Shown piece by piece: positions 36,702 to 45,270 of a stretch of 55,181 nt of DNA (within the stretch, counting starts at the first letter, position 1; each line of letters starts with the position of its first letter). The notes under the pieces are model-generated. The model made no database searches and had not been told where the DNA came from. It saw only the letters and a list, made by a program, of their open reading frames with translations. Where the stretch lies: positions 1-55,181 of the forward strand of contig NZ_POPB01000355.1 in assembly GCF_002964045.1 (NCBI RefSeq), in the 5' to 3' direction. The position numbers and the translations under genes were made by a program. The DNA comes from Streptococcus suis (GTDB lineage Bacteria; Bacillota; Bacilli; Lactobacillales; Streptococcaceae).

Positions 36702-37553
36702 ATGCCTAAATGGAAAATTGTTGTTGACTCAGGTTGTGACTACCGTCAGTTGAAGAATCTTGCACCAGATACAGAGTTTATCAGTGTACCATTGACCATT
36801 CAAGTGGGGGGCCAGGCCTTTGTGGATGATGCGAATTTGGACATTGACCACATGATGGAAGTCATGGAAGCGTCCAAATCCGCAGCGGGATCAGCCTGCC
36901 CAAGTCCACAAGCCTATCAAGCAGCCTTTGAAGGTGCAGCAAATATTATCGTGATGACCATTACCGGTGGTTTGTCTGGTAGTTTTAATGCGGCGCGAGT
37001 AGCCCGTGACATGTATGTCGAGGAGCATCCAGAAGTCAATATCCATTTGATTGATAGCCTGTCAGCTGGTGGGGAGATGGACTTGATCGTGGATGAAATC
37101 AATCGTCTAATTGCGACAGGATTAGAATTTGAGGGATTGGTACAAGCTATTACCACCTATCAAGAAAATAGCAAACTGCTTTTTGTCTTGGCAAAGGTAG
37201 ATAATCTAGTCAAGAACTGCCGTCTCAGCAAACTTGTTGGAACAGTTGTCGGGCTACTTAATATCCGTATGGTTGGTGAAGCAAGTTCTGAAGGCAAGTT
37301 GGAATTGCTCCAAAAGGCGCGTGGTCATAAGAAATCCGTTGTAGCGACATTTGAAGAAATGAAAAAGGCAGGCTATAACGGAGGTCGTATCGTCATGGCC
37401 CACCGCAATAATGACAAATTTTTCCAACAATTTTCGGAACTGGTTAAATCTACTTTCCCAAATGCAATTGTTGACCAAGTCGCAACATCTGGACTTTGTA
37501 GTTTCTACGCAGAAGATGGCGGACTCTTGATGGGCTATGAGATTAAAAACTAA
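36702..37553 (+). CDS. DegV-family fatty-acid-binding protein (orfZ position)
   Basis: The 283-residue cytoplasmic protein is of the DegV/FakB family, which presents bound fatty acids to the FakA kinase for phospholipid synthesis. It shows the N-terminal VVDSGCDYR, the TITGGLSGSFNAARVARDMY phosphate-binding helix (about 87-106), and a C-terminal AHRNNDKFFQQF region. It is the first gene (orfZ) of the conserved triplet that flanks S. suis capsule loci. The family function is known; whether this copy binds saturated or unsaturated fatty acid is not visible. Confidence 0.88.
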   Translation: MPKWKIVVDSGCDYRQLKNLAPDTEFISVPLTIQVGGQAFVDDANLDIDHMMEVMEASKSAAGSACPSPQAYQAAFEGAANIIVMTITGGLSGSFNAARVARDMYVEEHPEVNIHLIDSLSAGGEMDLIVDEINRLIATGLEFEGLVQAITTYQENSKLLFVLAKVDNLVKNCRLSKLVGTVVGLLNIRMVGEASSEGKLELLQKARGHKKSVVATFEEMKKAGYNGGRIVMAHRNNDKFFQQFSELVKSTFPNAIVDQVATSGLCSFYAEDGGLLMGYEIKN

Positions 37554-37646
37554 TACGCATTAAAAATAAAAATCAGACCACAATCAAGAACCGCTTGGAA
37601 ATTGACAGTGGGCTGAAGTTGCAACTTGTATTTATTTGATTATCCG

Positions 37647-37681
37647 AATCTGTGAGGGTAGGTCTTCACAGATTTTCTTTT
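37647..37681. terminator. Bidirectional terminator between orfZ and orfY
   Basis: AATCTGTGA and TCACAGATT form a perfect 9-bp stem around a 10-nt loop, followed by TTTCTTTT. The 3' end of the opposite-strand gene (37666) is inside it. Confidence 0.8.
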
Positions 37682-38934
37682 ACAAAAATGTCTTTCAAAA
37701 CTTTCAATTTTGTTGAAAAATGTGAATCATATTGTAGCTGTAGGAAGTCGAATTCTTCACCTTGGAAGAATGAACTTGCTGTGATTTGCTTTGTGATAGA
37801 AGGACGGAGTCGTCCCTTGGCCAGCTGAAAGGTGACACTGCCTTTTGAAATTGCGTAGGCTAGTGGCAGACTCGCATTTTTAACCAGTTCCTGCATGTCA
37901 GACCATTGGACATGGTGGGCATTATGAAGATTCTGTGTGTTTCGAGTAAACATCCCGCTATCGATATAGAGCGAGAGAGCCTTTTGCATGATTAAATTGG
38001 TATCGTAGTCAATCAGGCTCTTGTGCGTGATAAAGGCGTTTTTTAACTGGCTAGGAAGACTAATCGCACCGATACGAAGGGCTGGAAACAGCGTCGGTGT
38101 AAATGATTTGATATAGATAATACGTTGATCCGTATCAAGATAATGTAGGGGAAGACTGTGACTGGAGTCAAAATCTGCCAGGTAGTCATCTTCTACGATA
38201 TAGACCTTATATTTCTGGGCTAACTTGACTATCGCAGCCTTTGTATTGGTATCGTAGGTGGTTCCGAGTGGATTGTGCAAACGAGGAATGGTATAAAAAA
38301 ATTTAATCCGTCCTGTTTGAAAGATTTTTTCCAGTTTTTCTAGATCAATACCTGAAAAGTCGCGTTCGATGGTCTGGTGAGGAATATGTTGGTGCTGAAT
38401 CAGGTCCACCATCCTCGAATAGGTCGGGTTTTCCAGTAAAATGTCTGTTTTTCCAGGTCCAAAATCCATCTGGGTCAAGATATAGAGGGCTTGTTGGCTA
38501 CCAGCAGTAATAACTAGCTGGTCTTTTTTTGTATAGACATGATAATTCATCAAGAGTTCTTGTACAGATGCAATCAATTCTGCCAGCCCTTCCTGCTGAT
38601 GGTAGTAGTTAAACAAGTAGTTTTCTCGACCAATCAGACTCTCATGAAGACAGATTCGAAAATCTTCGTAGGGTAATTCTTGAAAATCAGCAGGGTTTAA
38701 TTCAAGAGCCTCTTCCTTAAAAGCCTGATCTTCTAAGACATAGTAACCACTTTTTTCAACGGCGTAAATCTTATTTTGGTATTTTAATTCTAGCAAGGCC
38801 TTTTGAACCGTATCTTTACTACAATTATATTCTTGACTGAGTTTGCGAATGGATGGCAGTTTTTGGCCCCGTTTATAGCTGTTGTTTTCGATGGCTTCTA
38901 AAATATCTCTGATGATGACCTGGTATTTGTTCAT
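37666..38934 (-). CDS. GntR/MocR-type regulator with aminotransferase-like domain (orfY position)
   Basis: The 422-residue protein has a GntR winged helix (residues about 8-70; KLPSIRKLSQEYNCSKDTVQKAL) fused to an aminotransferase class I-type domain. MocR members usually bind PLP through a Lys in an SK motif. Here the matching place reads YIKSFTPTLFPALRIG, with Pro where the Lys is expected. So this protein may bind PLP weakly or sense something else; the alignment is by eye. It occupies the orfY position beside the S. suis capsule locus, where it is a conserved neighbour of unknown capsule role. Promoter on the minus strand at 38967-38995. Confidence 0.85.
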   Translation of the reverse strand: MNKYQVIIRDILEAIENNSYKRGQKLPSIRKLSQEYNCSKDTVQKALLELKYQNKIYAVEKSGYYVLEDQAFKEEALELNPADFQELPYEDFRICLHESLIGRENYLFNYYHQQEGLAELIASVQELLMNYHVYTKKDQLVITAGSQQALYILTQMDFGPGKTDILLENPTYSRMVDLIQHQHIPHQTIERDFSGIDLEKLEKIFQTGRIKFFYTIPRLHNPLGTTYDTNTKAAIVKLAQKYKVYIVEDDYLADFDSSHSLPLHYLDTDQRIIYIKSFTPTLFPALRIGAISLPSQLKNAFITHKSLIDYDTNLIMQKALSLYIDSGMFTRNTQNLHNAHHVQWSDMQELVKNASLPLAYAISKGSVTFQLAKGRLRPSITKQITASSFFQGEEFDFLQLQYDSHFSTKLKVLKDIFVKENL

Positions 38935-38966
38935 AGAAACTGTCCCCCCACAGAATTGATGCTATA

Positions 38967-38995
38967 AGTATAATGAATTTATCCCATAAAAACAA
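38967..38995 (-). promoter_or_regulatory. Promoter of the GntR/MocR-type gene
   Basis: On the minus strand TTGTTT (38990-38995) and TATACT (38967-38972) are 17 bp apart; the start codon is at 38934. Confidence 0.7.
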
Positions 38996-39036
38996 GTTTA
39001 ACATTCGAGTTCCAAAAGTTTGTTTGATGCATAATA

Positions 39037-39045
39037 TGATATAAT
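39037..39045 (+). promoter_or_regulatory. Extended -10 promoter of yaaA
   Basis: TGATATAAT ends only 6 bases before the ATG at 39052, so the message may start at or next to the start codon. Confidence 0.65.
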
Positions 39046-39051
39046 GAAAGA

Positions 39052-39780
39052 ATGAGAATCATTATTCCGAATGCGAAAGAATTAAACACACATTTCGATA
39101 ATCAGCCTTTTCAGGAATTACCCCAAAACAGTAAGCTTGTCTTGGAAGCGATTGGAACAAAATCTCAAAAAGAGCTTGCAAGTTTTTATAAACTGTCTGA
39201 GGAAAAGGCTCAGTTGGAATGGGACCGTTGGCAGAGGATAAAGACCGGTCAAGCCAAATCCTATCCAGCTTGGCAATTGTACGACGGCTTGATGTATCGT
39301 TACATGGACAGGCGAGACCTGAATGAGAAACAGGTAGCCTATCTGCAGCAGCATGTCCGATTGGCAACTGGACTGTACGGTCTGATTCAACCCCTAGAAC
39401 AGATTTCGCCTCATCGTCTGGATTTTCAAGGAAGTTTGAAGATTGGTGGGCAATCCTTAAAGCAATATTGGCGGCCCTTCTTTGACCAGGAAGTAGCTGG
39501 AGAAGATTGGATTTTGTCCCTGGCTTCCTCGGAATTTGAACAAGTCTTTTCTCCAGAGATTCAGTCGAAACTAATTCGAGTGGTCTTTAAGGAAGAAAAA
39601 GCTGATCAGTTGAAGGTTCATTCTACCATATCTAAAAAAGGGCGTGGGCGAATGCTTTCTTGGCTGGTTAATAATGAAGTCAAAAACATACTAGAATTAA
39701 AAGAGTTTGATGTCGACGGATTCCAATTCTTTTCTTCAGAGTCAACAGAAAAGGTGTTTGTTTTTGTGCGTAAGGTTTAA
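39052..39780 (+). CDS. yaaA: Peroxide stress protein YaaA (orfX position)
   Basis: The 242-residue cytoplasmic protein is of the YaaA/DUF328 family; the E. coli member binds DNA and lowers intracellular iron under H2O2 stress. Conserved stretches include TGLYGLIQPLEQISPHRLDF (about residues 104-123), WILSLASSEFEQVF and DGFQFFSSESTEKVFVFVR at the C-terminus. It is orfX of the orfZ-orfY-orfX triplet upstream of the S. suis capsule genes. A putative leaderless start matches the -10 position. Role in capsule formation is not evident. Confidence 0.88.
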   Translation: MRIIIPNAKELNTHFDNQPFQELPQNSKLVLEAIGTKSQKELASFYKLSEEKAQLEWDRWQRIKTGQAKSYPAWQLYDGLMYRYMDRRDLNEKQVAYLQQHVRLATGLYGLIQPLEQISPHRLDFQGSLKIGGQSLKQYWRPFFDQEVAGEDWILSLASSEFEQVFSPEIQSKLIRVVFKEEKADQLKVHSTISKKGRGRMLSWLVNNEVKNILELKEFDVDGFQFFSSESTEKVFVFVRKV

Positions 39781-39858
39781 AATTATGACAAATTTGTGAC
39801 GAATTACACATAATATTGACCGAAGAAAGTATAAAAGCTAGCTATAAAGATTTTTATG

Positions 39859-39867
39859 TGGTAAAAT
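39859..39867 (+). promoter_or_regulatory. Capsule operon promoter (extended -10)
   Basis: TGGTAAAAT lies 32 bases upstream of the wzg ATG (39900) and AAGGAAGG is the ribosome-binding site. A TTGACC at 39816-39821 is too far upstream to be its -35 (spacer over 40), so the box probably works as an extended -10. Confidence 0.6.
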
Positions 39868-39898
39868 AGAAGGGTTATCATTTTAAGGAAGGTTCGTT

Positions 39899-41344
39899 AT
39901 GAAAAATAGAAATGGACGTAGAAGGGCTTCAAAGCTTAAGTTTATAAACTGGGCTTTATGGATACTCTATGTCATAGTTCTTGCTCTTTTCTTATTTACA
40001 ATGTACCGATATAACATTTTAGATTTTCGGTTCTTAAATCATATTATTACAGTTATATCGATTAGTATTGTCATTCTGTCGGTGCTGCTAATGTGGAGGA
40101 GAAAGGCGCGTGTGTTGACGACGGTCTTACTTGTTCTATCCCTGATTGCAACCTCTGTGGGCGTTTATGGGATGAGGGAAGTCGTTAATTTTTCAAGTCG
40201 CTTAAATTCGAATTCAGCATTTGCTGAGTATGAAATGAGCATCATCGTTCCCGCAACCAGTGACATTACAGATATTAGTCAATTATCCTCTGTCATGGCA
40301 CCATCTGATTATGACCAAGAAAATGTTACTGCATTACTAGATGACGTTTCGAAGATGAAATCGGTTCAGTTATCGAAGACTCCAACTAGTTCATACCTAA
40401 CAGCTTATCAATCCATGATGAATGGTGAGACTCAAGCTATGGTATTTAATGGTGTCTTTACCAATATTCTAGAATCAGAAGATCCTGATTTTTCCAATAA
40501 AGTCAGAAAGCTCTATACATTTAAAGTCACAAAGCAAGTGGAGACAACCGTAGAGCAGGCAAGTGGAGATAGTTTTAATATCTATATTAGCGGGATTGAT
40601 ACCTATGGACCAATTTCTTCCGTTTCTCGTTCTGATGTCAATATCATTATGACAGTCAATCGTGCAACCCATAAAATCTTGCTGACGACCACTCCTCGTG
40701 ACTCTTACGTCGCAATTGCTGATGGTGGTCAAAATCAATATGACAAACTGACTCACGCAGGGATATACGGAGTAGATGCCTCTATCCATACCCTAGAAAA
40801 TCTTTATGGGATTGATATTAGCAACTATGTCCGATTGAACTTTACCTCCTTCTTACAGTTGATTGATTTGGTTGGAGGAATAGATGTCTACAATGATCAG
40901 GAATTTACGAGTCATATTGGTAGTCATCAATTTCCAATTGGAAATCTGCATTTAAATTCAGAGTTGGCACTTGCATTTGTAAGAGAAAGATATTCCTTAG
41001 CAAATGGTGATAATGATCGTGGTAAGAACCAAGAGAAGGTCATTGCAGCCTTAATTAAAAAATTGAGTTCGCCAGAAAATCTTAAAAACTACCAAGCTAT
41101 TTTATCTGGTCTTGAAGGTTCTATTCAAACAGACCTTAGTTTGGAAACAATAATGAGTTTGGTCAATTCACAATTAGAATCAGGCACCCAGTTTACAGTG
41201 GAATCCCAAGCCCTAACTGGTTCAGGACGTATGGATTTACCTTCATATGCTATGCCAAGTTCACAGCTTTACATGATGGAAATTGATCAAAACAGTTTAA
41301 CAAATGTAAAATCAGCCATTCAGTCTGTATTGGACGGTAAATAA
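39899..41344 (+). CDS. wzg: Capsule LytR-CpsA-Psr family ligase Wzg
   Basis: The 481-residue membrane protein is the first cps gene product. Three N-terminal spans (residues about 17-36, 42-60 and 67-84) precede an extracellular accessory domain (about 110-220) and the LCP domain (about 225-400), with [20 protein letters not shown] and the Arg-rich pocket [22 protein letters not shown] proteins transfer completed capsule or teichoic polymers to peptidoglycan. It is equivalent to S. suis Cps2A. Start at the ATG at about 39900. Confidence 0.95.
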   Translation: MKNRNGRRRASKLKFINWALWILYVIVLALFLFTMYRYNILDFRFLNHIITVISISIVILSVLLMWRRKARVLTTVLLVLSLIATSVGVYGMREVVNFSSRLNSNSAFAEYEMSIIVPATSDITDISQLSSVMAPSDYDQENVTALLDDVSKMKSVQLSKTPTSSYLTAYQSMMNGETQAMVFNGVFTNILESEDPDFSNKVRKLYTFKVTKQVETTVEQASGDSFNIYISGIDTYGPISSVSRSDVNIIMTVNRATHKILLTTTPRDSYVAIADGGQNQYDKLTHAGIYGVDASIHTLENLYGIDISNYVRLNFTSFLQLIDLVGGIDVYNDQEFTSHIGSHQFPIGNLHLNSELALAFVRERYSLANGDNDRGKNQEKVIAALIKKLSSPENLKNYQAILSGLEGSIQTDLSLETIMSLVNSQLESGTQFTVESQALTGSGRMDLPSYAMPSSQLYMMEIDQNSLTNVKSAIQSVLDGK

Positions 41345-41355
41345 AAGGAGAGATT

Positions 41356-42045
41356 ATGAATAATCAAGAAGTAAATACAATCGAAATTGATGTATTGTCA
41401 TTGTTGAAATCACTTTGGAGAAAAAAGTTAGTCATCATCATTACAGCTTTACTCGGTGCGGGGATTGCCTTTATTTATAGCGTATTTCTCGTTACACCAC
41501 AGTATGATGCAACGACACGTATCTATGTAGTTAGTCAAAATGTTGAAGCTGGTGCGGGTTTGACCAACCAAGAACTTCAGGCTGGTACTTATCTTGTTAA
41601 AGACTACAAGGAAATCATCCTTTCTCAAGACGTATTGACTAAAGTTCAAACGGAGCTTGGAATTTTAGATAGTATCACTGATAAAATTTCTGTTTCGATT
41701 CCTGTTGATACACGTATTGTTTCGATCACTGTAAGAGATGCAGATCCAAATGAGGCGGCTCGAATTGCTAATAGTCTTCGAACAGCTGCAGCACAGAAAA
41801 TTATTGAAGTGACAAAAGTTAATGATGTAACAACATTAGAAGAAGCAGTTCCAGCAGATGAGCCTTCTACACCACGTACCAAAAGAAATCTAGCTATTGG
41901 TTTCTTAGCTGGAGGTTTACTAGCGGTCGGACTTGTATTGGTATTTGAAGTATTGGACGATCGAGTAAAACGACCTCAAGATATCGAAGAAGTAATGGGC
42001 TTGACCTTGCTAGGTGTAGTACCAGATTCGAAAAAATTGAAATAG
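41356..42045 (+). CDS. wzd: Capsule chain-length regulator Wzd
   Basis: The 229-residue polysaccharide co-polymerase has two membrane spans (about residues 27-48 and 178-199) flanking an extracellular domain. The C-terminal cytoplasmic tail ([19 protein letters not shown]) docks the tyrosine kinase Wze and activates it. The proline-rich segment near the second span ([13 protein letters not shown]) matches family members. Equivalent to CpsB of S. suis / CpsC of S. pneumoniae. It starts 11 bp after wzg. Confidence 0.95.
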   Translation: MNNQEVNTIEIDVLSLLKSLWRKKLVIIITALLGAGIAFIYSVFLVTPQYDATTRIYVVSQNVEAGAGLTNQELQAGTYLVKDYKEIILSQDVLTKVQTELGILDSITDKISVSIPVDTRIVSITVRDADPNEAARIANSLRTAAAQKIIEVTKVNDVTTLEEAVPADEPSTPRTKRNLAIGFLAGGLLAVGLVLVFEVLDDRVKRPQDIEEVMGLTLLGVVPDSKKLK

Positions 42046-42054
42046 GAGTGAAAA

Positions 42055-42750
42055 ATGGCAACATTAGAAATTGCACGTACTAAATTGGAATTAGTAAGTA
42101 AGACAGAAGAATACTTTAATGCTATTCGAACAAACATTCAGTTGAGTGGATCAGATATTAAAGTTGTTGGTATTACTTCAGTACAATCTAACGAAGGGAA
42201 GAGTACGACAGCTGCCAGCCTTGCCATGGCCTATGCTCGTACAGGTTATAAGACAGTTTTGGTTGACTCTGATATTCGTAATTCTGTTATGTCCGGTTTC
42301 TTCAAACCAACGGCAAAAATTACGGGCTTGACGGACTATCTATCTGGTACAACAGACCTTTCTCAAGGATTGTGTGACACGGATATTCCAAATTTGACAG
42401 TTATTGAGTCTGGTAAAGTTTCTCCAAACCCTACTGCCCTATTACAAAGTAAAAACTTTGAAAATCTTCTAGCAACGCTGCGTCGCTATTATGATTATGT
42501 CATTGTTGACTGTCCTCCACTCGGGATGGTTATTGACGCTGCGATTATTGCTCAAAAATGTGATGCGATGGTCACTGTAGTGGAAGCTGGAACTGTAAAA
42601 CGCTCTGCTGTTAAAAAAGTAAAAGAGCAGTTGGAACAAACTGGTACTCCATTCTTGGGTGTGATTCTAAACAAATATGATGTCACAGCGGCAAATTATG
42701 GAGACTATGGTAACTACGGTAATTATGGGAACTATGGTAAAAAAGCCTAG
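42055..42750 (+). CDS. wze: Capsule bacterial tyrosine kinase Wze
   Basis: The 231-residue BY-kinase has Walker A SNEGKSTTAASLA (about residues 44-56), Walker A' VLVDSDIRNSVM (about 74-85) and Walker B VIVDCPPLG. The C-terminal tyrosine cluster is repeated: five NYG/DYG units (42694-42738) ending GKKA. Autophosphorylation of this cluster, dephosphorylated by Wzh, controls polymer export and length. The DNA of the tail is a 9-base repeat, so tyrosine number could vary by slippage. Confidence 0.96.
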   Translation: MATLEIARTKLELVSKTEEYFNAIRTNIQLSGSDIKVVGITSVQSNEGKSTTAASLAMAYARTGYKTVLVDSDIRNSVMSGFFKPTAKITGLTDYLSGTTDLSQGLCDTDIPNLTVIESGKVSPNPTALLQSKNFENLLATLRRYYDYVIVDCPPLGMVIDAAIIAQKCDAMVTVVEAGTVKRSAVKKVKEQLEQTGTPFLGVILNKYDVTAANYGDYGNYGNYGNYGKKA

Positions 42751-42790
42751 TTCAAGCATGAAAACAAAAAAAATATAATCAAGGTGTACT

Positions 42791-43525
42791 ATGATTGATA
42801 TACATTCCCATATCATTTTTGGGGTCGATGATGGTCCGAAAACGATAGAAGAAAGTTTAGAGCTCATCAAACTAGCACGAAGTCAAGGGATTCGAATGAT
42901 TGTTGCGACATCACATAGACGAAAAGGGATGTTCGAAACTCCTGAAAAAGTTATTGCAAGTCATTTTAGCCAGTTAAAAGAAGCTGTAAAACAATCTTTT
43001 CCTGAACTGAGACTGTGTTATGGTGGGGAACTTTACTATAGTAAAAGTTTGATGGAAAAATTGGAAAAGAAAAAGGTTCCGACAATCAATGGCTCTCGGT
43101 ATATTCTTTTGGAATTCAGTATGAATACTCCTTGGAAAGAGATTCAAAAAGCAGTTAATGAGGTTAGCCTTTTGGGACTAACTCCATTAATTGCTCACAT
43201 TGAACGCTATGATTCGCTTGCTTTTGATGCAACTCGTGTGGAAGAACTTATTGAAAAAGGTTGTCTGACCCAAGTAAATAGTAGTCATGTCTTGAAGCCT
43301 ACTTTGATTGGTGACCGTTCGAAAGAATTTAAGAAAAGAGTACAGTTCTTCCTTGAGAATGACTTGGTTCATTGTGTGGCTAGTGATATGCATAACACAA
43401 CAACACGCCCTCCATTTTTGAAGGAAGCATATGCTATTGTTAAAGAGGAATATGGAGAAGATAGAGCAAAAGCTTTGTTTAAGAAAAATCCTCTATCGAT
43501 CTTGAAGAACCAACTATTGGAGTAG
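42791..43525 (+). CDS. wzh: Capsule manganese-dependent tyrosine phosphatase Wzh
   Basis: The 244-residue PHP-type phosphatase dephosphorylates the Wze tyrosine tail. MIDIHSHIIFGVDDGP (1-16) gives the first metal ligands, then GGELYYS, LLEFSMN, IAHIERY (about 134-140) and VASDMHNT (about 197-204) supply others. The last regulator gene of the conserved wzg-wzd-wze-wzh block. It is followed by a 322-base gap before the polymer-specific genes. Confidence 0.96.
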   Translation: MIDIHSHIIFGVDDGPKTIEESLELIKLARSQGIRMIVATSHRRKGMFETPEKVIASHFSQLKEAVKQSFPELRLCYGGELYYSKSLMEKLEKKKVPTINGSRYILLEFSMNTPWKEIQKAVNEVSLLGLTPLIAHIERYDSLAFDATRVEELIEKGCLTQVNSSHVLKPTLIGDRSKEFKKRVQFFLENDLVHCVASDMHNTTTRPPFLKEAYAIVKEEYGEDRAKALFKKNPLSILKNQLLE

Positions 43526-43847
43526 TGATCTTTAAGCAACGAAAGTAAAAGTTATTTTTACTTTCCAAGAGTTTAAAATATCTTTTAGATTCTTGGAAGG
43601 TTGAAATGCATCAGCTGTGAGAATGACAAAAAATCTAACAGCATCTACATTTTTTAATGAATAAAATAGCCTTTCAATACTAAAAGTTAGATTTCAATCA
43701 TTTATTTAGAATTTACTATAATATAAACTAATGCCAATAAAATTTATAGGATATTTATATGGTAAATTCTGATAAAGAAGTTTGGTAATTACGACTAAAT
43801 TTCCAATGTCATTGTATTAACAAATTTGAGAAAGTACAGGAGATGTT
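43526..43847. other. 322-base gap between wzh and wchA
   Basis: No gene is supported. CTTTCCAAGA and TTCTTGGAAGG at about 43559-43601 can pair, with a shorter hairpin GTAAAA/TTTTAC just before. A perfect TATAAT at 43717-43722 may be a promoter for the downstream polymer genes; its best -35-like sequence (TTCAAT or TTTCAA) is weak. A 9-codon ATG frame (43759-43788) is too short to support. The gap marks the conserved/variable boundary of the locus. Confidence 0.55.
43717..43722 (+). promoter_or_regulatory. Possible internal capsule promoter
   Basis: Perfect TATAAT in A+T-rich DNA with only TTCAAT at about 18 bp as -35. It could supply extra transcript for wchA and downstream genes. Confidence 0.35.
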
Positions 43848-45227
43848 ATGAATTTTGAAACAGGATATCGTCAAGTTAGCCTCGTTTTGTTAGAATTACT
43901 TTCAGTTTTTTTAGCTGCAACTATAACCAGTCAAATTCCAAATAGTGATTTAAGTCGTTCAGGTATATTTATCATTTTAATGGTACATTTTTTTGCCTTT
44001 TATTTATCTAGAATGGATTATGAATTCGAAAATCGGGGTTTTATCAAAGAATTTGAAAAGACATTTTGGTATAGTTTAGTTTTCGGCGTATTATTGACTG
44101 TTTTTTCATTTTTCTTAGAAGATAATTTTGAATTTTCTAGGAGAGGATTAATCTATTTCACACTTTTAAATTCAGTGTTTATTTATTTGATTAATTGCTT
44201 TATACGTCAATTTAAACATGTTCTTTTATTTACTTCTAATATCAACAGAAAAACCGTTCTCATTACAACTGAAGAACGCTGGGCGAGTATGAAGAAGTTA
44301 TTGAAAACTGAGCAAGTTTTTAAAAATAATTTAGTAGCTCTTGTTATTTTAGATTCAAAAAAGGATTATTTTGGAATTTCAATCCCATTTTTCAAAACAG
44401 AAGAAGAGGCAATTGAGTTTGCAACTCGAGAAGTTGTTGACCAGGTTTTCATTAACTTACCAAGTGAACACTTTGATTTAAATCAAATTGTTTCAGAATT
44501 TGAGATTCTAGGCATCGATGTGAGTGTTGATGTAAATTCATTTGGTTTCCGTGCTTTGAAAAATAAAAAAATTCAACTGTTAGGTGACCATAGTATTGTA
44601 ACGTTTTCTACCAATTTCTATAAGCCTAGTCATATCCTTATGAAACGAATTTTGGATATTGTAGGAGCTATTGTGGGCTTGCTTATGTGTGGATTGGCTT
44701 CAATAGTTTTGGTACCACTTATCAGACGTGATGGCGGCCCTGCTATTTTTGTCCAAAAACGTGTAGGAAAAAATGGTCGCATTTTCAAATTCTATAAATT
44801 CCGCTCGATGTATATTGATGCTGAGGAGCGTAAAAAAGAATTAATGGCTCAAAATCAGATGCAAGGTGGTATGTTCAAAATGGATAACGATCCTCGCATA
44901 ACTCCAATTGGTCATTTCATTAGAAAGACTAGCTTGGATGAGCTACCTCAGTTTTACAATGTTTTAATTGGAGATATGAGTTTAGTTGGCACTCGTCCGC
45001 CAACTGTTGATGAATTTGAAAAATACACACCAAGTCAAAAACGCCGTTTAAGTTTTAAACCAGGCATCACAGGATTATGGCAAGTCAGTGGTCGAAGCAA
45101 TATTACTGATTTTGACGAAGTTGTCAAACTTGATGTTGAATATATTGATAATTGGAACATTTGGTCAGATATCAAGATTTTGTTAAAAACTGTTCAAGTT
45201 GTTATTAAGAGAGAGGGAAGTAAGTAG
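43848..45227 (+). CDS. wchA: Initiating sugar-phosphate transferase WchA
   Basis: The 459-residue polyprenyl-phosphate hexose-1-phosphate transferase starts each capsule repeat unit by moving Glc-1-P from UDP-Glc to undecaprenyl phosphate. It has an N-terminal membrane domain of about four spans (to residue about 125), a central cytoplasmic domain (about 135-265) and a C-terminal membrane-inserted catalytic region (about 265-459). Conserved motifs are KFYKFRSMYIDAEERKKEL, KTSLDELPQFYNVL, GDMSLVGTRPP and PGITGLWQVSGRS. Full length matches WchA/Cps2E rather than the shorter WciI type, so glucose is the likely first sugar. Confidence 0.92.
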   Translation: MNFETGYRQVSLVLLELLSVFLAATITSQIPNSDLSRSGIFIILMVHFFAFYLSRMDYEFENRGFIKEFEKTFWYSLVFGVLLTVFSFFLEDNFEFSRRGLIYFTLLNSVFIYLINCFIRQFKHVLLFTSNINRKTVLITTEERWASMKKLLKTEQVFKNNLVALVILDSKKDYFGISIPFFKTEEEAIEFATREVVDQVFINLPSEHFDLNQIVSEFEILGIDVSVDVNSFGFRALKNKKIQLLGDHSIVTFSTNFYKPSHILMKRILDIVGAIVGLLMCGLASIVLVPLIRRDGGPAIFVQKRVGKNGRIFKFYKFRSMYIDAEERKKELMAQNQMQGGMFKMDNDPRITPIGHFIRKTSLDELPQFYNVLIGDMSLVGTRPPTVDEFEKYTPSQKRRLSFKPGITGLWQVSGRSNITDFDEVVKLDVEYIDNWNIWSDIKILLKTVQVVIKREGSK

Positions 45228-45270
45228 GTTTTCAGGGCATAAAATTGAAAATTTACACAAATGATAAAAT

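Noticed and set aside
39816..39821. TTGACC as a -35 for the capsule promoter
   Set aside because: It is more than 40 bp from the best -10 (39862-39867), and boxes at normal spacing are poor.
43759..43788. Nine-codon frame (MVNSDKEVW) before wchA
   Set aside because: Too short and with no clear ribosome-binding site; no evidence of a real peptide.
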